The notes under the pieces were generated by a model. That model was not told the origin of the DNA. It did no database searches and saw only the letters and a program-made list of their open reading frames with translations. This document shows, one piece after another, positions 41,602-50,102 of a stretch of DNA of 64,000 nucleotides. The stretch lies in NCBI GenBank assembly GCA_963704535.1, contig OY969916.1, positions 9,052,001 to 9,116,000 on the forward strand, read 5' to 3'. This DNA is from G963704535 sp963704535. Lineage in GTDB: Bacteria > Chloroflexota > Chloroflexia > Chloroflexales > Roseiflexaceae. Made by a program: the position numbers and the translations under genes. Positions within the stretch are counted from its first letter, which is position 1. Each line of letters begins with the position of its first letter.

Positions 41602-42936
41602 ATGCCACTGAAAACCTTTGGCACGATGGCCGTGGACTGGGAGGAGCGGGTCAATTTCGAGCGCCTGCGCCGCGAGCGCCTGGCGCGCATCAAAGCCGAG
41701 CTTAAACAATCGGAGATCGGGGCGCTGTTGTGCTTCGACATGAACAACATCCGCTACATCACCAACACCACGATCGGCACCTGGGCGATCGATAAGCTGG
41801 GCCGGTTCTGCCTGCTGCCGCAAGACGACGAGCCGATCAACTGGGACTTCGGCGTGGCCGCCAAACATCACGAGATGTACTGCCCCTGGCTGGGCGAGGG
41901 GCGCTCGCGGGCCGGCATCTCGACCCTGCGCGGCGCCATGCCGCCCGGCGCCGGCCGCGCCGAAGATGTGGCGCGCAAGATTCGCGTCGAGCTGGAGGCC
42001 CGCGGCCTGCACAAAGAGCCGCTGGGTGTGGATGTGATCGAGCCGCCGGTCCTGTTTGCCCTGCAACGCGAGGGCCTGACGATCGTGGATGGCCAACAGC
42101 TCATGCAGGATGCGCGGGTGATCAAGACGCAGGACGAGATCACCCTGCTGACTATGGCATGTATGATGGTCGATGCCGCATACGACGAGTTATATCGCTT
42201 CATGAGGCCGGGAGTGCGCGAGAACGAGTGTGTTGGGCTGGTCAATAACGTGCTGTATAGCCTTGGCTCCGAGCATGTCGAGGGAGTCAACGCGATCTCG
42301 GGCGAGCGCTGCAATCCACACCCGCACATCTTCAGCGATCGAGTCCTGCGCCCCGGCGACCTGGCCTTCTACGACATTCTGCATAGCTTCAACGGCTACC
42401 GCACCTGCTACTACCGGACATTGGCGGTCGGCAGCGCCTCGCATGCACAGGTCGATGCCTACAAGCGTTGCCGCTACTACCTCGATGCTGCCGTCAACGC
42501 CATCAAACCTGGCGTGACCACTGCCGATGTAGTCAAGTTGTGGCCGAAAGCCCAGGAGTTCGGCCTGCCGAATGAAGAAGTGGCCTTCGCACTCCAATAT
42601 GGCCATGGCGTTGGCCTGGCGATCTGGGAGAAACCTGTCTTCAGCCGGCTGGTCTCCTTCGATAGCCCCGAGGTGATTAGGGAAGGGATGGTCTTCGCGC
42701 TGGAGACCTACTGGCCCGCGACCGATGGCTGGTCGGCGGCGCGGATCGAGGAGCAGTTGGTGGTGACAAAGGACGGCTGCGAAGTGATCACGCGCTTCCC
42801 AGCCGAAGAGTTGATGATCACGGGTGTGAAGTATTACGCCGCCACCGGCCCACTGCCCGCCATACGCGAGACCCAATCCCACAAGAACATCGATTACACC
42901 GGCGTGGACTACGGCGGCGCGGGCCTACCCGAATAA
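41602..42936 (+). CDS. M24-family (aminopeptidase P/creatinase-like) hydrolase with altered metal site
   Basis: Pita-bread-fold protein of 444 residues. N-terminal creatinase-like domain (1-190), C-terminal M24 domain (about 195-440). Metal ligands by position: Asp in AFYDILHSFNGY, then GYRTCYYRT where prolidases have GY-x-x-D-x-x-R-T (Asp replaced by Cys), His in GHGVGLAI, Glu in FALETYWP and Glu in ARIEEQLVV. Loss of one ligand points to a non-peptidase activity, as in creatinase or other M24 C-N hydrolases, or to a subfamily trait. It lies between E1 and E2 genes, so it probably prepares a substrate for the pathway. Confidence 0.8.
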   Translation: MPLKTFGTMAVDWEERVNFERLRRERLARIKAELKQSEIGALLCFDMNNIRYITNTTIGTWAIDKLGRFCLLPQDDEPINWDFGVAAKHHEMYCPWLGEGRSRAGISTLRGAMPPGAGRAEDVARKIRVELEARGLHKEPLGVDVIEPPVLFALQREGLTIVDGQQLMQDARVIKTQDEITLLTMACMMVDAAYDELYRFMRPGVRENECVGLVNNVLYSLGSEHVEGVNAISGERCNPHPHIFSDRVLRPGDLAFYDILHSFNGYRTCYYRTLAVGSASHAQVDAYKRCRYYLDAAVNAIKPGVTTADVVKLWPKAQEFGLPNEEVAFALQYGHGVGLAIWEKPVFSRLVSFDSPEVIREGMVFALETYWPATDGWSAARIEEQLVVTKDGCEVITRFPAEELMITGVKYYAATGPLPAIRETQSHKNIDYTGVDYGGAGLPE

Positions 42937-42954
42937 GATTATTGGAGATCAGGC

Positions 42955-44304
42955 GTGGCCAGAGATGTGATCATGCCGGCGCTGGGCATGGCGCAGGAAA
43001 CCGGTACGCTGATGCGCTGGCTCAAGGCCCCGGGCGAGTCGATCGCCAAGGGTGAGCCGCTGATGGAGGTCGAGACCGACAAGGCGACCGTGGAGATCGA
43101 AGCGCCGGCCAGCGGAATCTTAGCCGGCGTGCTGGCTCAGCCTGGCGACAGCATCCCGGTTGGTCAGCGGATCGCCCTGATCCTTGCGCCGGGCGAGGCC
43201 GCGCCATCTGAGTCGGTCGCCGCCGCACCTGGCCCCGTACGGCAGGCCCTCCGTGGCCACCCCTCGACGCCCGCCACGCCTGTAGACGCGCCCAAAGCCG
43301 CCGCTGTGAGCGCAACCCCCATCGCGGCCCGAATGGCAGCCGAGCACCAGCTTGATCTGGCGCAGATCAGCCCACAAGGCGGGCGGGTGCAAAAGGATGA
43401 CGTGCTGGCCTACCTGGCCGCCCAGCAGCAAGCGCCGGTCGCCCGGCGTGGATTGGCTTCGCCCAAGGCGCGGCGGCTGGCGCAGGAGCGCGGGCTGGAC
43501 CTCAAGGCCATCCGTGGCAGTGGGCCGGAGGGCGCGGTGCTTGCAGCCGATGTGCTGGCGACACCCAGTGCTCCCGCCCAGGCAGAAGTGAAGCAGGAAG
43601 CGCAGGCGCCCACAGTCAGCAGGCTGTGGCATGTCATGGCCGAGCGTGTCACCCAGGCGTGGACGACGATCCCGCACTTCTATTTGCTTCGTGAGGTCCA
43701 CGCCGCGCGTCTAATCGCCTGGCATGACGAGGTGCGGGAGCGTGTTGCGGCCCAACAATCGGGCGCCGATCAAGATTCCAGCAAGATCACCTACACCGAC
43801 CTGCTGGTGAAAGTAGTGGCCGCCGCCTTGCGACGACATCCGCGCCTGAATGTCTCCTGGCAGAACGGCACTCTGATCTCACATCCCGAGATCAATATCG
43901 GCCTGGCCGTGGCCGTGGAGGATGGCCTGGTCGTGCCGGTTCTCCAGCAGGCCGACACGCTAGGATTAAGGCAGTTGGCGGTTCGCCGCGCGCAACTCCT
44001 GGCCAAAGCCCAGGCGGGCCGGCTCGCCCCGGCTGACCTCAGTGGCGGCACGTTTACGATCAGCAACCTCGGCATGTATGGCGTGGATACATTCAATGCG
44101 ATCGTCAACCCGCCGCAGGCCGCGATTCTGGCAGTGGGCCGCATCGCCGAACGAGTCGTGCCGCTCCATGGCCAGCCCGCCGTGCAGCCGATGCTGACGC
44201 TCAGCCTGTCGTGTGATCACCGAGCTGTGGATGGCGCGCGGGGCGCGCAGTTCCTACAAACCGTGGCCGACTTGATCGAACATCCCATGCGGCTGCTTGA
44301 GTAG
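42955..44304 (+). CDS. Dihydrolipoamide acyltransferase (E2) with two subunit-binding domains
   Basis: Core of the 2-oxoacid dehydrogenase complex, 449 residues. Lipoyl domain 1-78 with the lipoyl-Lys in VETDKATVEI. Two peripheral subunit-binding domains follow: TPIAARMAAEHQLDL...GGRVQKDDVLAYL (about 122-157) and SPKARRLAQERGLDL...DVL (about 168-203). The catalytic domain (about 220-449) has His and Asp in CDHRAVDGARGAQFL. GTG start with GGAG upstream. Most bacterial E2 proteins have one such domain. No E3 gene is present in the cluster, so a shared E3 is needed. Confidence 0.9.
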   Translation: MARDVIMPALGMAQETGTLMRWLKAPGESIAKGEPLMEVETDKATVEIEAPASGILAGVLAQPGDSIPVGQRIALILAPGEAAPSESVAAAPGPVRQALRGHPSTPATPVDAPKAAAVSATPIAARMAAEHQLDLAQISPQGGRVQKDDVLAYLAAQQQAPVARRGLASPKARRLAQERGLDLKAIRGSGPEGAVLAADVLATPSAPAQAEVKQEAQAPTVSRLWHVMAERVTQAWTTIPHFYLLREVHAARLIAWHDEVRERVAAQQSGADQDSSKITYTDLLVKVVAAALRRHPRLNVSWQNGTLISHPEINIGLAVAVEDGLVVPVLQQADTLGLRQLAVRRAQLLAKAQAGRLAPADLSGGTFTISNLGMYGVDTFNAIVNPPQAAILAVGRIAERVVPLHGQPAVQPMLTLSLSCDHRAVDGARGAQFLQTVADLIEHPMRLLE

Positions 44305-44316
44305 AAGGAGACGCAC

Positions 44317-45231
44317 ATGCCTTCCAGACACCTGATTCGCACCGCCGATCAAGCCAACTTTGAAATACCGGGCGCCTATGCGGCTTTGAGTGAAGGCTTT
44401 CGCCGTTGGACAATCGTCGATGGGGCGGTAGGTTCGGTTCACCAGGAGTTCAACATCTGCGAGCTTAATCCGGGCGGGTCGATCGGCGCGCACCTGCACT
44501 CATTCGAGGAGAGCGTCTACGTCCTCGAAGGCCAACTGATCTGCGAGACTGGCGACGGCACCTTCGCGCTCGAACCAGGCGACTATGGGGTTATCCAGGT
44601 CGCCGCCCCGCATGCCTTCCGCAACAGGGGATCTGCGCGGGTGCGCTGGGCCGAGATGCTGGCGCCGCAGCCACGCCTGGAGAGCAGCGGCGATACCTTT
44701 GTCGTGGCATCGCTGGCAGCCCCAGGACCCGTGCTGTCGATCGATCCGCGCGATCCGCGAACGCGATCCTTCGGCAATATCAACCGCGAGAACATGAACC
44801 CCAGCAAGCAGAACCAGAGCATGCTGGCGGTGTCGGCCAGTATGCGTACCGCCCTGCTGGTCTATAGTGGCATCACCGTCAAGATGATGGTCGATAGCGA
44901 TCTGGGGGCGACATTATCGACGATGTTTATGGTTCAGTACGAGCCTGCTGGCCTGGCCGGCGCCCACGATCATCCTTTCGAGGAGACGTATATGATCCTC
45001 GAAGGGGAAGTGGACGCCCGCTTCGACGGAGCGTACTACCGGCTCAAGCCTGGGGACATTGCCTGGGCCGGTGTCGGCTGCATCCACGAGTTCTCCAACC
45101 CGGCGAATGTGCCGGTTCGCTGGCTTGAGACTCAGGCGCCACAGCCGCCTTCCCGCTATTCGTACCGCTTCCGCCGCGATTGGACCTACCTGGAGGAAGC
45201 GCTGAAACAGGAGGGACATGACCATGGATAA
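44317..45231 (+). CDS. Bicupin protein (ureidoglycine aminohydrolase-like architecture)
   Basis: Metal-binding double beta-barrel of 304 residues. Cupin 1 at about 45-115 (GAHLHSFEESVYVLEGQL), cupin 2 at about 205-285 (GAHDHPFEETYMILEGEV). AAGGAG lies 6 nt upstream of the ATG. The domain layout resembles (S)-ureidoglycine aminohydrolase, but no allantoin-pathway genes other than a hydroxyacid dehydrogenase and an amidohydrolase are near. Function within the operon is unknown. Confidence 0.78.
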   Translation: MPSRHLIRTADQANFEIPGAYAALSEGFRRWTIVDGAVGSVHQEFNICELNPGGSIGAHLHSFEESVYVLEGQLICETGDGTFALEPGDYGVIQVAAPHAFRNRGSARVRWAEMLAPQPRLESSGDTFVVASLAAPGPVLSIDPRDPRTRSFGNINRENMNPSKQNQSMLAVSASMRTALLVYSGITVKMMVDSDLGATLSTMFMVQYEPAGLAGAHDHPFEETYMILEGEVDARFDGAYYRLKPGDIAWAGVGCIHEFSNPANVPVRWLETQAPQPPSRYSYRFRRDWTYLEEALKQEGHDHG

Positions 45232-45928
45232 ACCAGGCACGTTGGTTGTTGTCGGCGGCACGTCGGAGATTGGGAAGCGCCTGGCGCAGCACTACGCCGG
45301 CAAGGGCCACCCGGTGGTCGTGACAAGCCGTGACGCGGGCCGGGCCGGAGCCGCAGCGCAGGCGGTTGGAGGCGATTGTGTGGGGTTGAGCCTCGATCTC
45401 AGCAAACCACACCAGATCGCGGGCGCGCTGGCAGACGTGGGCGACGTGGAGTACATCGCACTGGTAGCGGTGCAACGGGACGAGAACAAGGTACGCGACT
45501 ACAACATCGAGGGGGCGCTGAATCTGATCACTTTGAAGCTGGTGGGCTACACCGAAGTGATCCATGCGCTTGCACCGCGTATGCGCGAGCATGGATCGAT
45601 CGTCCTATATGGTGGGTTGGCCAAGGATCGGCCCTATCCGGGGTCCACAACCGTCTCGACGGTGAACGGCGGCGTGATGACCATGGTTCATACGCTGGCC
45701 GTCGAGCTAGCCCCGCTGCGCGTGAATGCGATTCACCCCGGCATCGTGGGCGATAGCCCCTACTGGGCAGGCAAACCCCAGGAGGTGCTCGACCGATACA
45801 GGACCCGCACCCCGCTTGGCCGGCTGGTGACAATCGATGAGGTCGTCGGTGCGACAGTGTTCCTGCTGGAGAACCGAGCTGTGACCGGCGTCAATCTCCG
45901 AGTCGATGGGGGATGGATGCTGACGTAA
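45218..45928 (+). CDS. SDR-fold protein lacking the catalytic Tyr-x3-Lys
   Basis: Rossmann-fold protein of 236 residues. Cofactor motif GGTSEIGKRL near residue 14. Where SDRs have Tyr-x3-Lys this protein reads VSTVN (in GSTTVSTVNGGVMTMV), so normal proton relay is absent, while NAIHPGIV and the C-terminal GVNLRVDGGWML are normal. It overlaps the bicupin gene by 14 nt with AGGAGGG before the ATG. It may bind a nucleotide without classical reduction, or use other residues. Confidence 0.82.
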   Translation: MTMDKPGTLVVVGGTSEIGKRLAQHYAGKGHPVVVTSRDAGRAGAAAQAVGGDCVGLSLDLSKPHQIAGALADVGDVEYIALVAVQRDENKVRDYNIEGALNLITLKLVGYTEVIHALAPRMREHGSIVLYGGLAKDRPYPGSTTVSTVNGGVMTMVHTLAVELAPLRVNAIHPGIVGDSPYWAGKPQEVLDRYRTRTPLGRLVTIDEVVGATVFLLENRAVTGVNLRVDGGWMLT

Positions 45929-45990
45929 GAGACTGTCTAAAAGGGGGAGTTTGAGGGGGCCGCCCCTCAAGATCCTCTTTCCACCACAGA
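45929..45990 (+). repeat. R1 element copy at a stop codon
   Basis: Complete R1 starting 0 nt after the TAA stop of the SDR-fold gene (TAA-GAGACTGTCTAAAAGGGGG). Confidence 0.88.
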
Positions 45991-46081
45991 TCGCAGGGGT
46001 TGTTCCTGATCCCCGAGCCTGACCCCTGAGCCTTGCTGCGATAGCAGGCAATTTGCTTTCAACTCAAACAGGAGGCAAACA

Positions 46082-47401
46082 ATGGCATCCCAACGAACGC
46101 TACTGAAGGGCGGTTGTGTCCTCAGTCTCGATCCGGAAGTTGGCAACTTCCATCAGGCGGATGTATTGATCGAAGGCACCAAGATCGCCGCTGTCGGGCC
46201 GAACATCAACGCAGACGACGCCGAGGTGATCGACGCCTCGAACACGATCGTGATGCCGGGGTTCATCGACACACACCGGCACCTCTGGGAAGGTATTCTA
46301 CGCAACATTGGAGTCGATGTCCCACTGGAGGGGGATGTTAGCTACCTGGCGTTCGTCTTGAACACCCTGGCGCCCGCGTATCGCCCGGAGGATGTGTACG
46401 TCGGCAACCTGGTCAGCACGCTGGGTGCGATCGACGCCGGGATAACAACGATCCTGGATTGGTCGCATATCCAGGCCTCGCCGGATCATACCGACGCAGC
46501 AATTAGAGCGCTGCAAGAGTTGGGTATGCGGGCGGTCTTCGCCTATGGCCCGGTCTGGTACGAGGCGCTCAGACCGGAGTACCCCGACTGGTTCCGGCGG
46601 GCCGCCAAGCAGTATTTCTCCTCGAAAGACCAGCTCCTAACGCTGGCGCTGGCTCCCCATGGGCCGGAATTTTGCCCGCTTGAGGGGTGCCAGTCTGACT
46701 GGACGCTGGCCCGCGAGGTTGACGCTCGCATCACGGTCCACGTCGGCGTGGGCACCTTTGGCAAGCACGACAATGTGGGTGCGGCGGGCCGGGCTGGGCT
46801 GTTTGGGCCGGACACAACCTTTATCCACTGCACCACGCTGAACGATGATGAGATCCAGACGATCGTGGACACCGGCGGGACGGTGTCGCTGGCCTGCCCG
46901 GTAGAGATGATGATGGGCCATGGGTTGCCGCCTACCCAACGCTTTCTGAACCGTGGCCTGCGCCCCAGTCTGAGCGTCGATGTCGAGACCAATGTGCCGG
47001 GTGATATGTTCACCCAGATGCGCTCGGTGATCTCCCTGCAACGGGTGTTGCTCTTTGATCAGAAGCTGGCCGGCAAGGAGGACCTGCCGCCGTTCCTGAA
47101 TGCGCGCGATGTGCTGGAGTTCGCGACGATCGAGGGCGCGCGGGCCAATGGCCTGGACCACAAGGTCGGCACGCTCACGCCTGGGAAGGAGGCCGATATC
47201 ATTATGCTACGCACCGACCGTCCCAATGTCTTCCCGATCAATGATCCGATCGGTGCGGTGGTCTGGGGCATGGATACCGGCAATGTGGACTCGGTCTTTG
47301 TGGCCGGCAAGGCCCGCAAGCGCAATGGACAACTGCTCGACGTTGATCTGAATCGCGTTCGCAAGATGGCCTACGAGTTCGCGCGATTACGTCGTGGCTA
47401 A
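46082..47401 (+). CDS. Amidohydrolase (cytosine/guanine deaminase or AtzA/TrzN-like)
   Basis: Metal-dependent hydrolase of 439 residues of the ATZ/TRZ type. HxH metal motif in GFIDTHRHLWEG near 60, further His in LAPHGPEF, HVGVGTFGKH and FIHCTTLNDDE, and Asp in LSVDVETN. The AGGAGG-like site in CAGGAGGCAAACA sets the ATG at 46082. It would deaminate or dechlorinate/hydrolyse a ring or amidine substrate. Last gene of the catabolic operon; it suggests that the growth substrate contains nitrogen. Confidence 0.88.
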   Translation: MASQRTLLKGGCVLSLDPEVGNFHQADVLIEGTKIAAVGPNINADDAEVIDASNTIVMPGFIDTHRHLWEGILRNIGVDVPLEGDVSYLAFVLNTLAPAYRPEDVYVGNLVSTLGAIDAGITTILDWSHIQASPDHTDAAIRALQELGMRAVFAYGPVWYEALRPEYPDWFRRAAKQYFSSKDQLLTLALAPHGPEFCPLEGCQSDWTLAREVDARITVHVGVGTFGKHDNVGAAGRAGLFGPDTTFIHCTTLNDDEIQTIVDTGGTVSLACPVEMMMGHGLPPTQRFLNRGLRPSLSVDVETNVPGDMFTQMRSVISLQRVLLFDQKLAGKEDLPPFLNARDVLEFATIEGARANGLDHKVGTLTPGKEADIIMLRTDRPNVFPINDPIGAVVWGMDTGNVDSVFVAGKARKRNGQLLDVDLNRVRKMAYEFARLRRG

Positions 47402-47562
47402 GTCGGGGTTCAAGCTGCCGTCGATCTAATAGGCCGCAAGGCCAACCGGCATCATCGGGGTAAAGGAGGTGAAGCAATAGCTTCACTTTCTTTACCCCTT
47501 TGTGCCTAAAATGTAAAATGTGAAACGTGTTGCGTGTTGCGTGTTGCGTGTTGAGTGACTTA

Positions 47563-47791
47563 TGATGCAGGATGTATAACCCGTGATGCGAGATAGATGA
47601 CTCATGATGCGGGATGGGTTATACATGACGCGATATGAGTGCCTCATGATGCGCGATGTGTTATACGTAATGCGGGATGGGTGACTCATGATGCGCGATA
47701 TGTCAAAGACTGTTTGAAAAGGGGGAGTTTGAGGGGGCCGCCCCTCAAGAATCCCTCTTCCAACCACTCATGATGCGTGATATGTAGACAA
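47563..47791. repeat. 21-bp tandem array interrupted by R1
   Basis: Seven consecutive 21-bp units starting at 47563, 47584, 47605, 47626, 47647, 47668 and 47689, consensus TGATGCGNGATRNGTNANNCA. An eighth unit at 47771-47791 lies beyond an R1 copy and abuts the stop codon of the hydrolase. On the minus strand the units read as heptapeptides such as SRIMSHP and SRITYNT, open by virtue of length 21. Period equals two helical turns, as in protein-binding arrays. Confidence 0.82.
47705..47770 (+). repeat. R1 element copy inserted in the 21-bp array
   Basis: Complete R1 that breaks unit 7 of the tandem array; the array resumes right after it. This is direct evidence that R1 moves or was inserted as a unit. 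Confidence 0.85.
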
Positions 47792-47792
47792 C

Positions 47793-49229
47793 TCATCCAC
47801 TGAGCTGCTGGAGCAATCTCCCAACATGCCAGTTTTCAGGGTCTAGGGCTAGCGCCCGGCGCAGGTTGTCGGCGGCGAGTTCCTGCTCCCCCTGGACCAT
47901 GTATGCCCAGCCCAGCATCTCACACGCCTGGGAGGCATCGGGCTGGAGTGTGACCCATAGCTTCAAGAGCGGCATCATCAACTCGGCCCGACGAACCTCG
48001 ATTGCGCCCCAGGTGGCATCCATAAAGCGCGCGGGGCGGGCATCGTAGCGATCCGGCTGTGTGATCTGGAGGCGCTGGTATTGCTCGATGGCCGCTTGGG
48101 GTCCTTCAGCCGCCAGTGTGGAACCGACGGGCACCGTGATGGGTTGATTGGGCAGTTGTGGTTCTACCCCCAGCAGTACATCCAGGGCCGCATCGGTAAC
48201 GCTGCCGATTGCCGCAGTATTGGTGTTGGCCAGCACCACCACCGCAGCGTCCTCATCGGGAACCATGACAAAATCCGAGTCGAATCCGGGGTCGCTGCCG
48301 CCGTGGTGAATGACGCGGCGTCCGCGGTAGGTGCCGAAGAACCAGCTCAACCCTACCGCTTCCGCCCAGGTCTCCTCGCCCGTCTGCACATATGGTTGCC
48401 AGAGCAGGTTGTAGCTCTCCGGCTGTAGGATCTGTTTGCCCCTGAAGCGCCCACGGTTCAGATTGGCGATTGCCCAATAACTCATCTCCTGAACGCTGGA
48501 ATGGAGCGTCGAACTTGGCGCGTGCGCGCGGTGATATGGATATACACCCGCAAGAGTCGTCAGGGGTGCGCCGAAGTGCGGGGTTACTGCGAGGTGAGGA
48601 GCGACATCGCGGCGCAGAAAGGTGCTGTCGTGCATCTCCAGCGGATCGAGGATGTGCGCCTTGACGTAGGCTTCAAACGTTTGGCCCGACACCTTGGCAA
48701 TCACATCCCCCAACACCTCGAACGCGATGTTGCTGTAGGCGTACTTCTCGCCTGGCGCGGCAATCAGTTCCTCATCGGCCAGGCTGCGGATATATCGCTC
48801 CAGTGCCTGCTCATCGTCCTCCGGCGCATACCAATGGTAATCAACCTCGTCAGGCATCCCGCTGACGTGGTTCAGCATTTGCTGGACCGTGATGGCTTTG
48901 TAGCGCGGGTCCTTCAGTCTGAAGTATGGAAGGTAGGTGACGATCGGCGCATCCAGCGCCATGTTCCCTTGCTCGACCAACTGTACAATGGCAGTGGCGA
49001 CGAATGGCTTGGAGACCGAGGCCAGGTGGAAGAGCGAGCGCGGTGTTACAGGCTCCTGGGTGTCGAGGTTCCCAACGCCAAACCCTTGCGCGTACACAAG
49101 TTCACCGGACTTGACGATACCGATTGCGAGGCCCGCGAGACCGAAGGAGGCGACCACGTGCTGCACGAATGGCTGTAATTTCGCTTCAAGAATCGCCTTC
49201 AGATCCTGATTGTTTTGTGCGGTATCCAT
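47793..49229 (-). CDS. Serine beta-lactamase-fold hydrolase with C-terminal TPR-like tail
   Basis: Hydrolase of 478 residues of the class C beta-lactamase/DD-peptidase/esterase family. Motifs: Ser-x2-Lys in ASVSKPF near 66, Tyr-x-Asn in YAYSNIAF near 165 and HHGGSDPGF near 305. The C-terminal about 90 residues resemble a tetratricopeptide (ACEMLGWAYMVQGEQELAADNLRRALALDPEN). The ATG at 49229 has AAAGGA upstream; a much longer frame upstream is Arg/His-rich and antisense to the next gene. No signal peptide is visible. Substrate unknown. Confidence 0.88.
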   Translation of the reverse strand: MDTAQNNQDLKAILEAKLQPFVQHVVASFGLAGLAIGIVKSGELVYAQGFGVGNLDTQEPVTPRSLFHLASVSKPFVATAIVQLVEQGNMALDAPIVTYLPYFRLKDPRYKAITVQQMLNHVSGMPDEVDYHWYAPEDDEQALERYIRSLADEELIAAPGEKYAYSNIAFEVLGDVIAKVSGQTFEAYVKAHILDPLEMHDSTFLRRDVAPHLAVTPHFGAPLTTLAGVYPYHRAHAPSSTLHSSVQEMSYWAIANLNRGRFRGKQILQPESYNLLWQPYVQTGEETWAEAVGLSWFFGTYRGRRVIHHGGSDPGFDSDFVMVPDEDAAVVVLANTNTAAIGSVTDAALDVLLGVEPQLPNQPITVPVGSTLAAEGPQAAIEQYQRLQITQPDRYDARPARFMDATWGAIEVRRAELMMPLLKLWVTLQPDASQACEMLGWAYMVQGEQELAADNLRRALALDPENWHVGRLLQQLSG

Positions 49230-49258
49230 AGGTGCGTATCCTTTCGTCTCGGCGTGGC

Positions 49259-49648
49259 CTACTCCTCGACCTGGATCTTGAAGTTCGCCACTTCCTCGGC
49301 GCCGCCGGCGCTGACGCGCACGTCCACATCCCACTCGCCCAGCATCGACAAGGACACACCCTGGGCCTCGTAGCGGCCCGGCGCGACCATGCGGGCCGGT
49401 GCCTCGGGCGAGGCCATGCCCATTGACTTCATTATCGGTGCGAGTACGACCTGATCGACCGCGATCGGCTGGCCGGATCGGTCGGTGATCTCGATCGTGG
49501 CTGTTCGCTCGTCGAAGCCGGCGCCGTCGAGACTGAGCTGGACGGTGTAGTGATCGGTCTGGCTCGATTGGGTGATGCCTGCGCCGCCGCACGCCGTCAG
49601 CAGCACCAGGAGGCATAGCCCAACAACAGTGATAATTGCGCGTGGCAT
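49259..49648 (-). CDS. YtkA-like lipoprotein
   Basis: Small surface lipoprotein of 129 residues: signal peptide with lipobox VLLTACG near residue 20 and an immunoglobulin-like YtkA domain (VQLSLDGAGFDERTATIEITD...GRYEAQGVSLSMLGEWDVDV). The MKSMGMA segment with several Met recalls copper-linked family members. It precedes the beta-lactamase-fold gene by 29 nt on the same strand, so they are probably co-transcribed. Confidence 0.78.
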   Translation of the reverse strand: MPRAIITVVGLCLLVLLTACGGAGITQSSQTDHYTVQLSLDGAGFDERTATIEITDRSGQPIAVDQVVLAPIMKSMGMASPEAPARMVAPGRYEAQGVSLSMLGEWDVDVRVSAGGAEEVANFKIQVEE

Positions 49649-49765
49649 AAGATCAACCTACCTCCCTCCCCGCTTTTTACAAGCAACCGCCCATATTGTA
49701 AAGCAGAAAGCGGCCATGCGAAACCTGATCTAAATGAATATTTGATGAGCCGGGCGGCCGAATCC

Positions 49766-49795
49766 TTGACAGCGCTTTCCGGCGGGTGCTATGCT
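49766..49795 (+). promoter_or_regulatory. Sigma70-type promoter candidate for the S8 protease
   Basis: TTGACA, 18-nt spacer, TATGCT, about 310 nt upstream of the start codon, giving a long leader that contains R1. Confidence 0.5.
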
Positions 49796-49898
49796 GCGGT
49801 GCGCGAAGATGCGCCGGGCCGTAATGATCTAATCTGGCGTTGTCAATTCGTTGTTATAGTTGAGAAACTGTTTGATAAGGGCATTGTTTCGCCTACGA

Positions 49899-49963
49899 TC
49901 CGTGGTGGAAAGGGGATTCTTGAGGGGCGGCGTTCCTCAAACTCCCCCTTTTCAAACAGTCTC
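49899..49963 (-). repeat. R1 element copy
   Basis: Reverse-oriented complete R1; with the partial head at 49860 it gives an inverted pair in the leader of the protease gene. Confidence 0.85.
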
Positions 49964-50102
49964 GGCAGCGCCGGGTTGAGCACGGATTTGTGCCTCGATC
50001 GCTCATATGTTGATCAGCGCCGGCCGGATCAGATGGCTTAGACTTGCCGTGCGATATACACAGCGACCGGCTCTCATTAGGTTGATCGGAAAGGTTACCC
50101 GC

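Larger units (their letters stand above)
49649..50102. other. Divergent spacer before the S8 protease gene
   Basis: Contains a plus-strand promoter candidate (49766-49795), a partial forward R1 head (49860-49880, GAGAAACTGTTTGATAAGGG) and a full reverse R1 copy (49899-49963). The remaining sequence shows nothing I recognise. Confidence 0.5.

Noticed and set aside
47492..47767. Minus-strand 91-codon frame with heptapeptide repeats (SRIMSHP-like)
   Set aside because: Opened by the 21-bp period and by R1/word repeats; no credible start site. Kept as a repeat observation, not as a gene.
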